Assembly (NCBI GenBank): GCA_963837775.1
Contig: CAWIOX010000035.1
Coordinates: forward strand, 1-64,000
DNA: 64,000 nt
Direction: 5' to 3'
Origin: CAWIOX01 sp963837775
GTDB taxonomy: Bacteria; Pseudomonadota; Gammaproteobacteria; Burkholderiales; Burkholderiaceae_D
Shown: positions 18,159 to 27,790 of the stretch, one piece after another
Position numbering within the stretch: the stretch's first letter is position 1
How the letters are laid out: each line of letters begins with the position of its first letter
Translations under genes and position numbers: made by a program
The notes under the pieces: model-generated
What the model was told of the DNA's origin: nothing
What the model saw: only the letters and a program-made list of their open reading frames with translations
The model's database searches: none

Positions 18159-20540
18159 TTATTCTGCGTTATTGCCTGCCGGCACCAGAATCTCGCGGTT
18201 GCCGTTCGACTGCATGGTAGATACGAGTCCACTATGCTCCATTTGTTCCAGCAAACGGGCGGCGCGATTGTAACCAATCCGTAAATGTCGTTGCACCAGC
18301 GAGATCGAGGCCTTGCGGTTCTTCAGCACGATCGCGACCGCCTGGTCGTACAGCGCATCGGCTTCCTGGCCGCCCGCGCCCGCTTCGCCGGCCGCGCCGT
18401 CGGCGCCCTCTTCCAGCACGCCGCCTTCCAGGATGCCTTCGATGTAGTTCGGTTCGCCCTGGGCTTTCAGATGTTCGACCACCCGGTGCACTTCCTCGTC
18501 GGACACGAAGGCGCCGTGCACCCGCACCGGCAGGCCGGTGCCGGGCGGCATGTACAGCATGTCGCCCATGCCGAGCAGCGCTTCGGCGCCCATCTGGTCC
18601 AGAATCGTGCGCGAGTCGATCTTGCTGCTGACCTGGAACGCGATGCGGGTCGGGATATTGGCCTTGATCAGGCCGGTGATCACGTCGACCGACGGCCGCT
18701 GCGTGGCCAGGATCAGGTGCAGGCCGGCGGCGCGCGCCTTCTGCGCGATGCGGGCGATCAGTTCCTCGACCTTCTTGCCGACCACCATCAACAGATCGGC
18801 CAGCTCGTCGATGATGATCACGATGGTCGGTAGTTTCTCCAGCGGTTCGGGCGCGTCCGGCGTCAGGCTGAACGGGTTCGGGATGTGCTCCTCGCGCTTG
18901 GCGGCGTCGGCGATCTTGACGTTGTAGCCGGCCAGGTTGCGCACCCCGAGCTTGGACATCAGCTTGTAGCGCCGCTCCATCTCGGCCACTGCCCAGTTCA
19001 GCGCGTGCGCGGCCTGGCGCATGTCGGTGACCACCGGGGCCAGCAGGTGCGGTATCCCTTCATAGATCGACAGTTCGAGCATTTTCGGGTCGATCAGGAT
19101 CATCCGCACGTCGTTCGGGTCGGATTTGTACAGCAGCGACAGAATGGTCGCGTTGATCCCGACCGATTTGCCGGAACCGGTGGTGCCGGCCACCAGCAGA
19201 TGCGGCATCTTGGCCAGATCGGCAATCACCGGCAGGCCGGCGATGTCCTTGCCGAGCGCAATGGTCAGGCTGGAATGGCTGTCGTTGTAGATCTTGGAGC
19301 TGAGGATTTCGGTCAGGCGCACGATCTGGCGCTTCGGATTCGGCAATTCCAGCGCCATGTAGGTCTTGCCGGGGATGGTTTCGACCACCCGGATCGAGGT
19401 CAGCGACAGCGAACGGGCGATATCGCGCGCCAGGCCGACGACCTGGCTGCCCTTGACGCCGGTCGCGGGTTCGATCTCGTAACGGGTGACGACCGGGCCC
19501 GGATAGGCGGCCACCACCTTGGCCTGCACGCCGAAGTCCGACAGTTTCTTTTCGATCAGGCGGCTGGTGAACTCCAGCGTCTCGATACTGACGGTTTCCT
19601 GCTGCGGCGGCGCTTCATCCAGCAGCGACAAGGGCGGCAGGTCGCTGTCCTGCAGCTCGGAAAACAGCGCGACCTGGCGCTCTTTTTCGACCCGCTCGGA
19701 TTTCGGCACGGCAAAGATTTGCGGCTCGATCTTGATCGGTGGCGCGACGGCCGCCATTTGCGGCTCGATCTTGACCGGCGGCGTTTCGGCGATCTTGGCG
19801 CGCTCCTGCACCACCACCTCTTCGCGCTTGACGGCGGCAACCTGTCCCAGCTTGCGGTCCTTGCGCGCCAGACAGGCATACTGGCCCCAGCTGATCAGCC
19901 CCTCGATGGTGGCGCCGACGCGCTCTGCCACGCTCAGCCAGGAAACATGAAAAAACAGGCTGAATCCGAGTGCAAACAGCAGCATCAGGAACAGGGTGCT
20001 GCCGGTCGTGCCGAGCGCCGCCTGCGCGCTGCCGCCAATCAGTTCGCCCAGCACGCCGCCGGGGGAACGCGGCAACTGCACTTTCAATGTGTACATGCGC
20101 GCATATTCGAGTCCGACGCTGCCGGCCATCAACAGCACAAAACCGGCAGCGCGCACCACGCCCTCGTGCTGATGCGGCGGCTCCAGTTCGTCGATTACCG
20201 GCGGCGAAAATAAATGCGTCATGTTCCGATAACCGCCGGCGACCGAGCGCAATAGCAACACGCACCACCACCATGCGGAAAAACCGAAGATGAACAGAAA
20301 CAAATCGGCCAGCCAGGCACCCATGCGGCCGCCCCAATTGTGCAAGGTCGGCACGCTGGCCGCCTGCGACCAGCCCGGGTCGGTCTTCGAATATGTCGCC
20401 AGTATCAGGATCAGGTAGACCGTCAGCACCGCAAATGCCAGCCAGCGCGCCTCGTACAACAGGCGCGCCAGTCGGCTCGGTGGCGGGGCTGTTTCGGTCG
20501 GTTTCGTGCTACGTGTATAAGCTTGATTTGTTCTGGTCAT
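18159..20540 (-). CDS. ftsK: DNA translocase FtsK
   Basis: A 793-residue septal DNA translocase from the ATG at 20540 (MTRTNQAYTRSTKPT). The N-terminal membrane domain (helices up to about residue 200) anchors it at the division septum. A linker rich in Glu/Ala/Pro follows, then the alpha/beta motor: Walker A GTTGSGKSVGIN, Walker B IVIIIDELADLLM and the sensor-like RPSVDVITGLIKANIP. The C-terminal gamma winged helix (ISLVQRHLRIGYNRAARLLE) reads KOPS sequences and activates XerCD. The linker is short compared with E. coli FtsK, as in most beta-proteobacteria. It is divergent from trxB, which is also a common arrangement. Confidence 0.96.
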   Translation of the reverse strand: MTRTNQAYTRSTKPTETAPPPSRLARLLYEARWLAFAVLTVYLILILATYSKTDPGWSQAASVPTLHNWGGRMGAWLADLFLFIFGFSAWWWCVLLLRSVAGGYRNMTHLFSPPVIDELEPPHQHEGVVRAAGFVLLMAGSVGLEYARMYTLKVQLPRSPGGVLGELIGGSAQAALGTTGSTLFLMLLFALGFSLFFHVSWLSVAERVGATIEGLISWGQYACLARKDRKLGQVAAVKREEVVVQERAKIAETPPVKIEPQMAAVAPPIKIEPQIFAVPKSERVEKERQVALFSELQDSDLPPLSLLDEAPPQQETVSIETLEFTSRLIEKKLSDFGVQAKVVAAYPGPVVTRYEIEPATGVKGSQVVGLARDIARSLSLTSIRVVETIPGKTYMALELPNPKRQIVRLTEILSSKIYNDSHSSLTIALGKDIAGLPVIADLAKMPHLLVAGTTGSGKSVGINATILSLLYKSDPNDVRMILIDPKMLELSIYEGIPHLLAPVVTDMRQAAHALNWAVAEMERRYKLMSKLGVRNLAGYNVKIADAAKREEHIPNPFSLTPDAPEPLEKLPTIVIIIDELADLLMVVGKKVEELIARIAQKARAAGLHLILATQRPSVDVITGLIKANIPTRIAFQVSSKIDSRTILDQMGAEALLGMGDMLYMPPGTGLPVRVHGAFVSDEEVHRVVEHLKAQGEPNYIEGILEGGVLEEGADGAAGEAGAGGQEADALYDQAVAIVLKNRKASISLVQRHLRIGYNRAARLLEQMEHSGLVSTMQSNGNREILVPAGNNAE

Positions 20541-20908
20541 AAATCCGGGCGCAACAGCGCCATTGTAAAAACTTGCGGCTGGGAGGGTGACTGTCGGATT
20601 GAGGAAATCAAAGCAAAAAATGACTGAGCGAGCACAGATTTTTCGGGTCAATGGCGAACTATTAGCCAAAAAATGGTGAAATATCGACTATTCAGGATTT
20701 TTTGCAGCCGATTCTCCAAATCCGGCAGCCGCCAACATCGCAATGCCGGTTAGCGGGTTGGACTATAATCTTAACCAGTTTTTGATCGCAACACCGAATT
20801 TATCGGCTACCCTTGATTTTTTTGCTGCATGACAGCATAACATTCATGTAAGCGCCATCTGACTGTATCCGCATTCCTTTTTAGCGCATTCCTTTTAGGT
20901 AACCCTCT
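20541..20908. promoter_or_regulatory. Divergent ftsK/trxB intergenic region
   Basis: A 368-nt divergent spacer that must hold both promoters. A TATAAT hexamer at 20764-20769 in plus orientation is a plausible -10 for trxB with a leader of about 130 nt, but I see no good -35 at the right distance. No hairpins or repeats stand out. Confidence 0.35.
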
Positions 20909-21862
20909 ATGTCTACTCCGAAGCACGCCCATGTAATGATTCTCGGTTCCGGTCCTGCCGGCTATTCAGCCGCCGTCTATGCGGCCCGCGCCAACCTGAA
21001 ACCGGTGCTGATCACCGGCGTCGAACAAGGCGGACAACTGATGACGACCACCGACGTCGATAACTGGCCAGCCGATCCGCTGGGCGTACAGGGGCCGGAG
21101 CTGATGGAGCGCTTCCGGCAGCATGCCGAGCGTTTCAACACGGAAATGATTTTCGATCATATCCACACCACCAAATTGCATGAAAAACCGATCCGCCTGA
21201 TCGGCGACCAGGGCGAATACACCTGCGACGCGCTGATCATCGCCACTGGCGCATCGGCGCAATACCTCGGTCTGCCGTCGGAAGAGGCATTCATGGGCAA
21301 AGGCGTGTCGGCCTGCGCCACCTGCGACGGTTTCTTCTATCGCGGCAAGGAAGTCGCCGTGATCGGCGGCGGCAATACCGCGGTCGAGGAAGCGATCTAC
21401 CTGTCCAATATCGCCAGCAAGGTCACGCTGGTGCACCGGCGCGACAAATTCCGCGCCGAAGCGATCCTGATCGACCACCTGATGGCGAAAGTGGCCGAAG
21501 GCAAGATCGAGCTCAAGCTCAACCAGACGCTGGACGAAGTCACCGGCGATGCATCCGGCGTCACCGGCATGAACATCAAGTCGATGATCGACGGCAGCAT
21601 CACGCCGATCACGCTGCACGGCGTCTTCATCGCGATCGGCCACAAGCCGAACACCGGCATCTTCGAAGGCCAGCTGGAAATGAAAAACGGTTATATCATG
21701 ACTAAAACCGGCCTGACCGGCATGGCGACCGCGACCAGCGCACCGGGCGTATTTGCCGCCGGCGACGTGCAGGACAGCATCTATCGCCAAGCCGTCACCA
21801 GTGCCGGCACCGGTTGCATGGCGGCGCTGGATGCGCAGCGTTATCTTGAAAACCAGGACTAA
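20909..21862 (+). CDS. trxB: Thioredoxin-disulfide reductase TrxB
   Basis: A 317-residue cytoplasmic flavoenzyme that reduces thioredoxin with NADPH. The FAD motif GSGPAGYSAAVYAARANL is at residues about 13-30, the redox-active pair is SACATCDGFF (CxxC about residue 138), the NADPH-binding GGGNTAVEEAIYLS follows, and the C-terminal FAD motif is VFAAGDVQD. The length is normal for low-Mr TrxB. The downstream smr gene begins 17 nt after the stop and is probably cotranscribed. Confidence 0.97.
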   Translation: MSTPKHAHVMILGSGPAGYSAAVYAARANLKPVLITGVEQGGQLMTTTDVDNWPADPLGVQGPELMERFRQHAERFNTEMIFDHIHTTKLHEKPIRLIGDQGEYTCDALIIATGASAQYLGLPSEEAFMGKGVSACATCDGFFYRGKEVAVIGGGNTAVEEAIYLSNIASKVTLVHRRDKFRAEAILIDHLMAKVAEGKIELKLNQTLDEVTGDASGVTGMNIKSMIDGSITPITLHGVFIAIGHKPNTGIFEGQLEMKNGYIMTKTGLTGMATATSAPGVFAAGDVQDSIYRQAVTSAGTGCMAALDAQRYLENQD

Positions 21863-21878
21863 ACAGCTTCTATCGCCC

Positions 21879-22523
21879 ATGTCTGCCTCGCTGAAAAACT
21901 TCGCCGACCTCGGCTCTCTGCGCAAAACCCTGAAACAGCAGGAAGACGCGCGCAAAATTGCCGAAGCAGAAAGGCTGCGCCGTGACAAAGCGGCGCAGCT
22001 GGAAGCCGACCTGTTCCGCCGCAGCATCGGCGCGGTCGCGCCGCTGGCGCCACCGGACAAGGTGACGCCCAGCACGCCGCGCCCGGAACCGATTGCGCGC
22101 CAGCATCTGGCCGATGAAGAAGCGGCGTTGCGTGAATCGCTGTCGGATGATTTCGATGTCGAAACCCTGCTCGATACCGACGACCAGCTGAGCTATACCC
22201 GCAGCGGCATCGGGTCGGACGTGGTGCGCAAATTGCGCAAGGGACACTGGGCGATCCAGGATCAGCTCGATCTGCACGGGATGCGTACCGACGAGGCGCG
22301 TGAAGCGCTGGGTGAATTCCTGCGCAAGATGGGGCGGCGCGGCCTGCGCTGCGTGCGCATCATCCACGGCAAGGGGCTGGGCTCGGTCAACAAGGAGCCG
22401 GTGCTCAAGAACAAGGTGCGCAACTGGCTGGTGCAGAAAGACGAAGTGCTCGCGTTTTGCCAGGCCAAGGCGGCCGATGGCGGCGCCGGTGCGCTGGTGG
22501 TGCTGCTGAAGACCGCCAGTTAG
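21879..22523 (+). CDS. Smr/MutS2-domain protein
   Basis: A 214-residue protein from ATG 21879 (MSASLKNFADLGSLRKTL). The N-terminal half is a charged helical region. The C-terminal Smr domain contains DLHGMRTDEAREALGEFLR (with the conserved DxH), GLRCVRIIHGKGLGS (the HGKG motif) and LKNKVRNWL, ending in ALVVLLKT. Stand-alone Smr proteins are nucleases acting on DNA or on mRNA at stalled ribosomes; E. coli SmrA/SmrB (YfcN) are relatives. It is cotranscribed with trxB and ends at a strong bidirectional terminator. Which Smr subfamily it belongs to is not clear from sequence. Confidence 0.88.
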   Translation: MSASLKNFADLGSLRKTLKQQEDARKIAEAERLRRDKAAQLEADLFRRSIGAVAPLAPPDKVTPSTPRPEPIARQHLADEEAALRESLSDDFDVETLLDTDDQLSYTRSGIGSDVVRKLRKGHWAIQDQLDLHGMRTDEAREALGEFLRKMGRRGLRCVRIIHGKGLGSVNKEPVLKNKVRNWLVQKDEVLAFCQAKAADGGAGALVVLLKTAS

Positions 22524-22536
22524 GTCAAAAACAGAT

Positions 22537-22567
22537 AAAAAAATCCGGCATCTAGCCGGATTTTTTT
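22537..22567. terminator. Bidirectional intrinsic terminator between smr and glnK
   Basis: AAAAAAATCCGGC-ATCTA-GCCGGATTTTTTT: a perfect stem with a 5-nt loop and A/T runs on both sides. It terminates smr on the plus strand, 14 nt past its stop, and can serve the convergent glnK transcript. Confidence 0.9.
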
Positions 22568-22580
22568 ATTATTCCTGTTT

Positions 22581-22665
22581 GCATTAGAAACGAGAACAAG
22601 GCGCGCCGACGAAGACAGTGCTTTAGCACGGCAAGGAGAAGCAACGCTGTTATCGTTTTTAATGC
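22581..22665. repeat. Hairpin element A (conserved core, self-complementary arms)
   Basis: The left arm GCATTAGAAACGAGAACA (22581-22598) pairs with TGTTATCGTTTTTAATGC (22648-22665), 16 of 18 positions. The 49-nt core (AGGCGCGCCGACGAAGACAG onward, with an inner GTGCTTTAGCAC hairpin and ending AAGGAGAAGCAACGC) resembles the core of the element at 61797-61920, whose arms are different but also pair with each other. It lies between the convergent ends of smr and glnK. Confidence 0.65.
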
Positions 22666-22674
22666 GAATTGGAA

Positions 22675-23013
22675 TTACACCGCGTCCGGTCCGGTTTCGC
22701 CGGTGCGGATGCGCACCACCTGCTCCACATTCTGCACGAAAATCTTGCCGTCGCCGATTTTGCCGGTGCGGGCGGCCTTGATGATCGCGTCGACCACATG
22801 CTCGACCACGCCATCGTCGACCACCACTTCCACTTTCACTTTCGGCAGGAAATCGACCACATATTCGGCACCGCGATACAACTCGGTATGCCCTTTTTGA
22901 CGGCCAAAACCCTTCACTTCGGTTACGGTCAAGCCGGTGACGCCGACTTCGGCCAATCCCTCGCGGACTTCATCGAGCTTGAACGGCTTGATAATGGCAG
23001 TAACTTGTTTCAT
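22675..23013 (-). CDS. glnK: PII nitrogen-regulatory protein (GlnB/GlnK)
   Basis: A 112-residue PII signal protein from the ATG at 23013 (MKQVTAIIKPFKLDEVREGL). The T-loop carries the uridylylation Tyr in ELYRGAEYVVDFLPKVK (Tyr51), the B-loop is TGKIGDGKIFV and the C-loop is RIRTGETGPDAV. It senses 2-oxoglutarate and ATP/ADP, and controls NtrB, glutamine synthetase adenylylation and, if present, AmtB. It follows nadE by 94 nt on the same strand, an order seen for glnB in many beta-proteobacteria; no amtB is adjacent. GlnB versus GlnK cannot be fully decided from the sequence, and the symbol is a best guess. Confidence 0.92.
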   Translation of the reverse strand: MKQVTAIIKPFKLDEVREGLAEVGVTGLTVTEVKGFGRQKGHTELYRGAEYVVDFLPKVKVEVVVDDGVVEHVVDAIIKAARTGKIGDGKIFVQNVEQVVRIRTGETGPDAV

Positions 23014-23106
23014 GGATACTCCTTTTGATGGATGGTGATTTATAACTATTCGGCGCAAGCACCGCGGCTTGCGCCTCCCCCGTCAAGGGAAAAGAGCAAA
23101 ATCTTT

Positions 23107-24721
23107 TTACTCGCGAAATTTCGAGGTGATCGGATAACGCCAGTCGCGCCCGAAAGCGCGGTGCGTGATCCGGATGCCGACCGGCGCCTGGCGTCGCTTG
23201 TACTCGTTGATCTTGATCAGGCGTGTAATGCGTTCCACATCCTCTTTACGATAACCGGCGCCGAGTATCTCGTCTATCCCCTGGTTCTCTTCCATATACA
23301 GCTGCATGATGCCATCCAGCACATCATACGGCGGCAGCGAATCCTGATCGGTCTGATCGGGACGCAACTCGGCCGAAGGCGCGCGGGTCAGGATGCGGGT
23401 CGGAATCACTTCCGAGATCGTATTGCGATAATCGCACAGGCGGTACACCAGGGTCTTGGCGATGTCCTTGATGACGGCAAAACCGCCGGCCATATCGCCA
23501 TACAGGGTGCAGTAACCGACTGCCATCTCGCTCTTGTTGCCGGTGGTCAGCACGATCGAGCCATGCTTGTTCGACAAGGCCATCAGGATGGTGCCGCGGA
23601 TGCGGGCCTGGATATTTTCTTCGGTGGTGTCTTCGGGCAAGCCCTTGAACTCCTGCGCCAGCGTAGTGCGGAAAGCGCCGAAGCAATCGTCTATCGAAAT
23701 CTCGTCATAGCGCACCCCGACCCGCTTGGCCATATCGCGTGAATCCAGCCAGGATATCTCGGCGGTATAGGGCGACGGCATCATCACGGTACGCACCTTG
23801 TCGGCGCCCAGCGCATCGACCGCAATCGCCAGCGTCAACGCGGAATCGACGCCGCCGGACAGACCGATCACGACACTGGGGAAACCGTTCTTGCCTGATG
23901 TAATCGCGCACGCCGAGCACCAGCGCCTGATACACCTGCGCCTCGACGCTCAGAGTTGCGGCAATATGGCCGCTTTGCAGTACGCCCTGCTCGAATTCGA
24001 CCAGTTGCAAATCCTCTGCGCAATGCGCCAGTTGCGCACAAATGGCGCCTTCGGCATCCATCGCGAATGAATTGCCGTCAAAAATCAGTTCATCCTGTCC
24101 GCCGGACAGATTCGCATACACCAGCGACAGGCCCTGGCTGCTCACATTGTCACGCATCACCTGATAGCGCACATGCTGCTTGTTCATGTGATACGGCGAG
24201 CCGTTCGGCACCAGCAACACCTGCGCGCCTGCCGCCCTGGCCTGGGCCGGCGCATGCGCGAACCAGGTATCTTCGCAGATATTGATGCCGAAGCGCACGC
24301 CCTTGACCTCGAACACCAGCGCTGCATCGGCCGAAGTGAAATAGCGCCGTTCGTCAAATACCGAATTATTCGGCAAATCGTGTTTGCAATAGGTGCCGAG
24401 CACCTTGCCCTCCAGCAGCACCGAGGCCGCATTGAAGCGCTGCCCGTCACACTGGATCGGATGACCGACCACCACATGCAGGCCCTTGAGACCGGCCAGT
24501 TCGGCGGCCAGGCCTTCGAACGCCGCTGCCGTTTTTGCGTAGAATGCATCACGCAGCAATAAATCTTCCGGCGGATAGCCGACCAGCGACAACTCCGGCG
24601 TCAATACGATATCGGCGCCCTGCGCGGCGGCGCGGCGGGAGAAATCGAGAATTTTGGCGCTGTTTCCGGCAAGATCTCCGACGACACTGTTGATTTGGGC
24701 GATAGCGACTTTAACTGTCAT
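23107..24721 (-). CDS. nadE: Glutamine-dependent NAD+ synthetase (one frameshift)
   Basis: The enzyme converts deamido-NAD to NAD+ using ATP and glutamine. The N-terminal nitrilase/amidase domain starts at ATG 24721 (MTVKVAIAQINSVVGDLAGN), with catalytic Glu in LTPELSLVGYPPEDLLL and Cys in NICEDTWF. The C-terminal synthetase has the P-loop IGLSGGVDSALTLAIAVDAL and TTGNKSEMAVGY. The frame breaks between them: GVDYIRQ should read YIRKNGFPSVVIGLSGG, and one extra base near 23891 explains it. Removing it gives 537 residues. Since nadE is usually essential, a true break is unlikely and a sequence error is the better explanation. It is upstream of glnK in the same direction. Confidence 0.92.
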
Positions 24722-24906
24722 GGTAGCGAATAATGGCAACAACTGGATTGGTTGAATATGGAAACGGTTAGTGCGAATCCCTTGGTCCTGCAAACGGCAA
24801 CTGAACAGCTCGCGAACGCAACAGCAAACGGCTCCGACATGAAGATTCCTACCGGTTTCATTCATTTATCGATGCGAAAAAACCGTCAGCAGCGGTTCCC
24901 AAGTGC

Positions 24907-26056
24907 ATGAATTATCGCACGCGAATCATTTCTTCTCTGGCCGAGATTGGCGCACCGGCATGGGATGCGCTGATCGCTGCGCAAGCCGATCGCAATCCCT
25001 TCCTGTGCTATGCATTTCTGCATGCGCTGCATGAGAGCGGCTGCGCGTCCGAGCAGAGCGGCTGGCAGCCGCAATACCTGACGCTGTGGCAGGACGGACA
25101 ACTGGCGGCGGCGCTGCCGCTGTATCTGAAATTTCATTCCTACGGGGAATATGTGTTCGACTGGGCATGGGCCGATGCCTACCAGCGCAACGGGCTGGAG
25201 TACTACCCGAAGCTGCTGTCGGCGATCCCGTTCACCCCGGTCAGCGGCAGCCGCCTGCTGGCGCGCGACGCCGCGGCCAGCGCCGCGCTGGTGCACGCCT
25301 TGCAGGCGCTGCAAGCCCAGAGCGACGTATCGTCGACCCACATCCTGTATCCGACCGCAGCGCAGGCGCAGCTATTGCAAGAAGCCGGCTTCATGCTGCG
25401 CAGCGGCGTCCAGTTCCACTGGATCAATGCCGGCTATCGCGACTTCGAGGATTTCCTGGCGACGCTGGAGCAGAAGAAGCGCAAGAACATCCGTGCCGAG
25501 CGGCGCAAGGTGGCCGAGGCCGGCGTCAGCTTCCGCCACATCCGCGGCGCGCAGGCGAGCGAGGCCGACTGGCGCTTTTTCAACCGCTGCTATGCGCATA
25601 CCTATGCCGAACACCGTTCGACGCCCTACCTGAACCTGGATTTCTTTCCAGCGCATCGGCGCCACGATGCCGCAGCATATCCTGCTGATCGTGGCCGAAC
25701 GCGACGGCGCGCCGATCGCGTCCTCGCTGCTGATCCACGATCAGCACACGCTGTACGGCCGCTACTGGGGCGCGCTGGAATACGTGCCCTGCCTGCACTT
25801 CGAGACCGCCTATTACCAGCCGCTGGAGTTCTGCATCGCGCACCGGATCGAGTGCTTCGAAGGCGGCGCGCAAGGCGAACACAAGATGGCGCGCGGCTTC
25901 CTGCCGCAAAAGACCTGGTCCGCCCACTGGCTCGCGCACCCGGCCTTTGCCGATGCGATAGAACGCTTCCTGCAGCGCGAATCAGGCGGCATCGACAGCT
26001 ATATCGATGAACTGAACGAGCACAACCCGTTCAAGGGCGGATCGCCGCCAGCCTGA
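24907..26056 (+). CDS. FemAB/GNAT-like 'peptidogalycan biosynthesis' protein (COG3146; one frameshift)
   Basis: The first frame has MNYRTRIISSLAEIGAPAWD, KFHSYGEYVFDWAWADAYQR and KKRKNIRAERRKV. After TPYLNLDFF the frame shifts, and the rest (ATMPQHILLIVAERDGAPIA, YGRYWGALEYVPCLHFETAY, CFEGGAQGEHKMARGFLPQK) follows in the next frame. One extra base near 25655 accounts for it, giving 382 residues. The two GNAT-like halves, the KxRKNIRxER linker and the QGEHKxARGF motif are those of COG3146 proteins, distantly related to Fem aminoacyltransferases. Function is unproven. It is divergent from nadE and converges on dsdA with 11 nt between stops. Confidence 0.85.
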
Positions 26057-26067
26057 AGTTGGCCAGA

Positions 26068-27408
26068 CTATGCGTGCTGAGTCAGGCGCCGCCCGCGCTC
26101 CAGGAATGCCGCGTACTCCTCGTCCGGCACAAACAGGCCGCCGGTGGTCCAGACGATGTGATTCGCCTGCTGCATCACGTCCTGCAGTCCATGGGTGGCG
26201 AGGTATTCCTGCCCGGCCGTGGTCTGCAGCAGCATTCTCGGCCCGCTGAAGCCGGCCGCTGCCGATGGCTCAATCTTGATATTCTCTGCGCACTGGACAT
26301 GGTAAAGATCGCGGAACATCGTGTCGTCGGTCGCGGTCAGGATCCCGGACAACAGCGGACGCATCAGCGCCACCGCCAGCTCGGATGCCTGCGGCACCGC
26401 CAGCCCGTCGGCATCGGTCCGGTTATCCAGCCCGACGTCGTAGACCGAGATGCCCGGACGGTCCAGATTCTGCATCTGCGCCAGGAAGCAGGCGGAGGCG
26501 GTCGGCTCGACAAAGAAGCAATGCACCGCAGCGCCGAACAGCAGCTTCAGGCCGAAGGTGATCCCGGCCGGCGCACCGCCGACCCCGCATGGCAGATACA
26601 CGAACAGCGGATGCGACTGGTCGACCTCGATCTGTTGCGCCTGCAATTGCGCCTGCAGCCGAAGCGCGGCCACGCTGTAGCCGAGGAAAAGCGACAGGGA
26701 ATGCTCGTCGTCAACGAAGTAACTGAACGGATCGGCAGCAGCCTGGCGCCGACCGGCAGCGACCGCTTGCGCGTAATCGCCGTGATGCTCGACCACGCTC
26801 ACGCCGCGCTTGCGCAAGCGGTCTTTTTTCCACTGCTTGGCGTCGGCCGACATGTGGACGGTCGCGCGAAACCCCAGTGCCGATGCCATCACGCCGATGC
26901 TCAGTCCCAGATTGCCGGTGGAGCCCACCGCAATTTCATACTGTGAAAACAGTGCTCTGGCAGGCGCGTCCGCCAGTGCCAGGTAACTGGCATCGGCGCT
27001 CAGCAAGCCATGTTTCAGCGCCAGCGACTCGGCAAACTCCAGCACTTCATGGATGCCGCCGCGCGCCTTGATCGAACCGGCGATCGGCAAAGCATGATCG
27101 GCCTTGATCCAGTACCGCCCCTGACCGCCGCCGGCATGCCATTCGCGCTCGATCTGCGGCGCCGGCAGCAGCGGCGACTCGATGATGCCGCCAGCGTCCC
27201 TGACTTCCGGAAATAGTGCGGCAAGCAAAGGCGCGAACTGCGCCAGTCGCCGTTCCGCAGCCCTGACCTCGGCCATGCCGATTGCGATGTGATCCGGCTG
27301 CGCAATGCTGCGGCCCAATTCGGGATTGAGCCACAATTGCGGCGCATCCGATAGCGTGCGCGGCCGGTCAGGGCTGCTGCCCTGTTGATCCGTGGTTTGA
27401 TGGTTCAT
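26068..27408 (-). CDS. dsdA: D-serine ammonia-lyase DsdA
   Basis: A 446-residue PLP enzyme (ATG 27408, MNHQTTDQQGSS) that deaminates D-serine to pyruvate and ammonia. The PLP lysine is in PIAGSIKARGGIHEVLEFAE, the phosphate loop is VGSTGNLGLSIGVMASALGF, and LPCGVGGAPAGITFGLKLLF and the Ser/Cys-rich end are typical. Nine codons upstream is a possible alternative start, which I consider less likely. No dsdC regulator or dsdX transporter is next to it, so it is a stand-alone gene. A dispersed repeat copy lies 60 nt upstream in the promoter region. It converges with the FemAB-like gene. Confidence 0.93.
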   Translation of the reverse strand: MNHQTTDQQGSSPDRPRTLSDAPQLWLNPELGRSIAQPDHIAIGMAEVRAAERRLAQFAPLLAALFPEVRDAGGIIESPLLPAPQIEREWHAGGGQGRYWIKADHALPIAGSIKARGGIHEVLEFAESLALKHGLLSADASYLALADAPARALFSQYEIAVGSTGNLGLSIGVMASALGFRATVHMSADAKQWKKDRLRKRGVSVVEHHGDYAQAVAAGRRQAAADPFSYFVDDEHSLSLFLGYSVAALRLQAQLQAQQIEVDQSHPLFVYLPCGVGGAPAGITFGLKLLFGAAVHCFFVEPTASACFLAQMQNLDRPGISVYDVGLDNRTDADGLAVPQASELAVALMRPLLSGILTATDDTMFRDLYHVQCAENIKIEPSAAAGFSGPRMLLQTTAGQEYLATHGLQDVMQQANHIVWTTGGLFVPDEEYAAFLERGRRLTQHA

Positions 27409-27435
27409 TGCTGTCTGTCCTGGCAAGTGACGCAT

Positions 27436-27790
27436 GCCGGGCTTTCCAGCCCAGCCGTCAGATATTCATAAAAACAGGGAGTATCACCATTTTCATGGCA
27501 TTACCCGCACATATTCATTGGGGCTTTAAATATACCCCCATCCGTATTGATATGCGCCCGAAACTCGGCTCCAATCGGAAACAATAGCATGATAGGCCGA
27601 TTCCGGTGCCCGGAAAACCGTGATCTGCCCCCTGTTCTTCACACTGCTATCCAGCGGGCGTCCTGCGCACCGCCGAAAAAGAATAATTAGCTTACAAAGA
27701 AAGTCCGGCGCGACTATATTGCTATATATACAACAAAAGAGAAATACCCTTTCCATACCGATCGATGCGAGCTCACAGTGGAAAACTCCG
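27436..27790. other. dsdA / tgl-like divergent intergenic region
   Basis: A divergent spacer holding dispersed repeat copy 3 (27468-27540). An AT-rich stretch at about 27685-27745 (AATTAGCTTACAAAGAAAG, then TATATTGCTATATATACAAC) could hold a promoter for the downstream secreted protein; I see no clear -35/-10 pair. Confidence 0.4.
27468..27540 (-). repeat. Dispersed intergenic repeat, copy 3
   Basis: Read on the minus strand: GGGGGTATATTTAAAG, then the core CCAATGAATATGTGCGGG, GCCATGAAAATGGTG and ATACTCCC. The ends GGGGGTAT and ATACTCCC are inverted with respect to each other. It lies in the dsdA promoter region, divergent from the Tgl-like gene. Confidence 0.75.

Noticed and set aside
18885..20213. 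A 442-codon open frame on the plus strand
   Set aside because: Antisense of ftsK; no signal, motif or ribosome-binding site.
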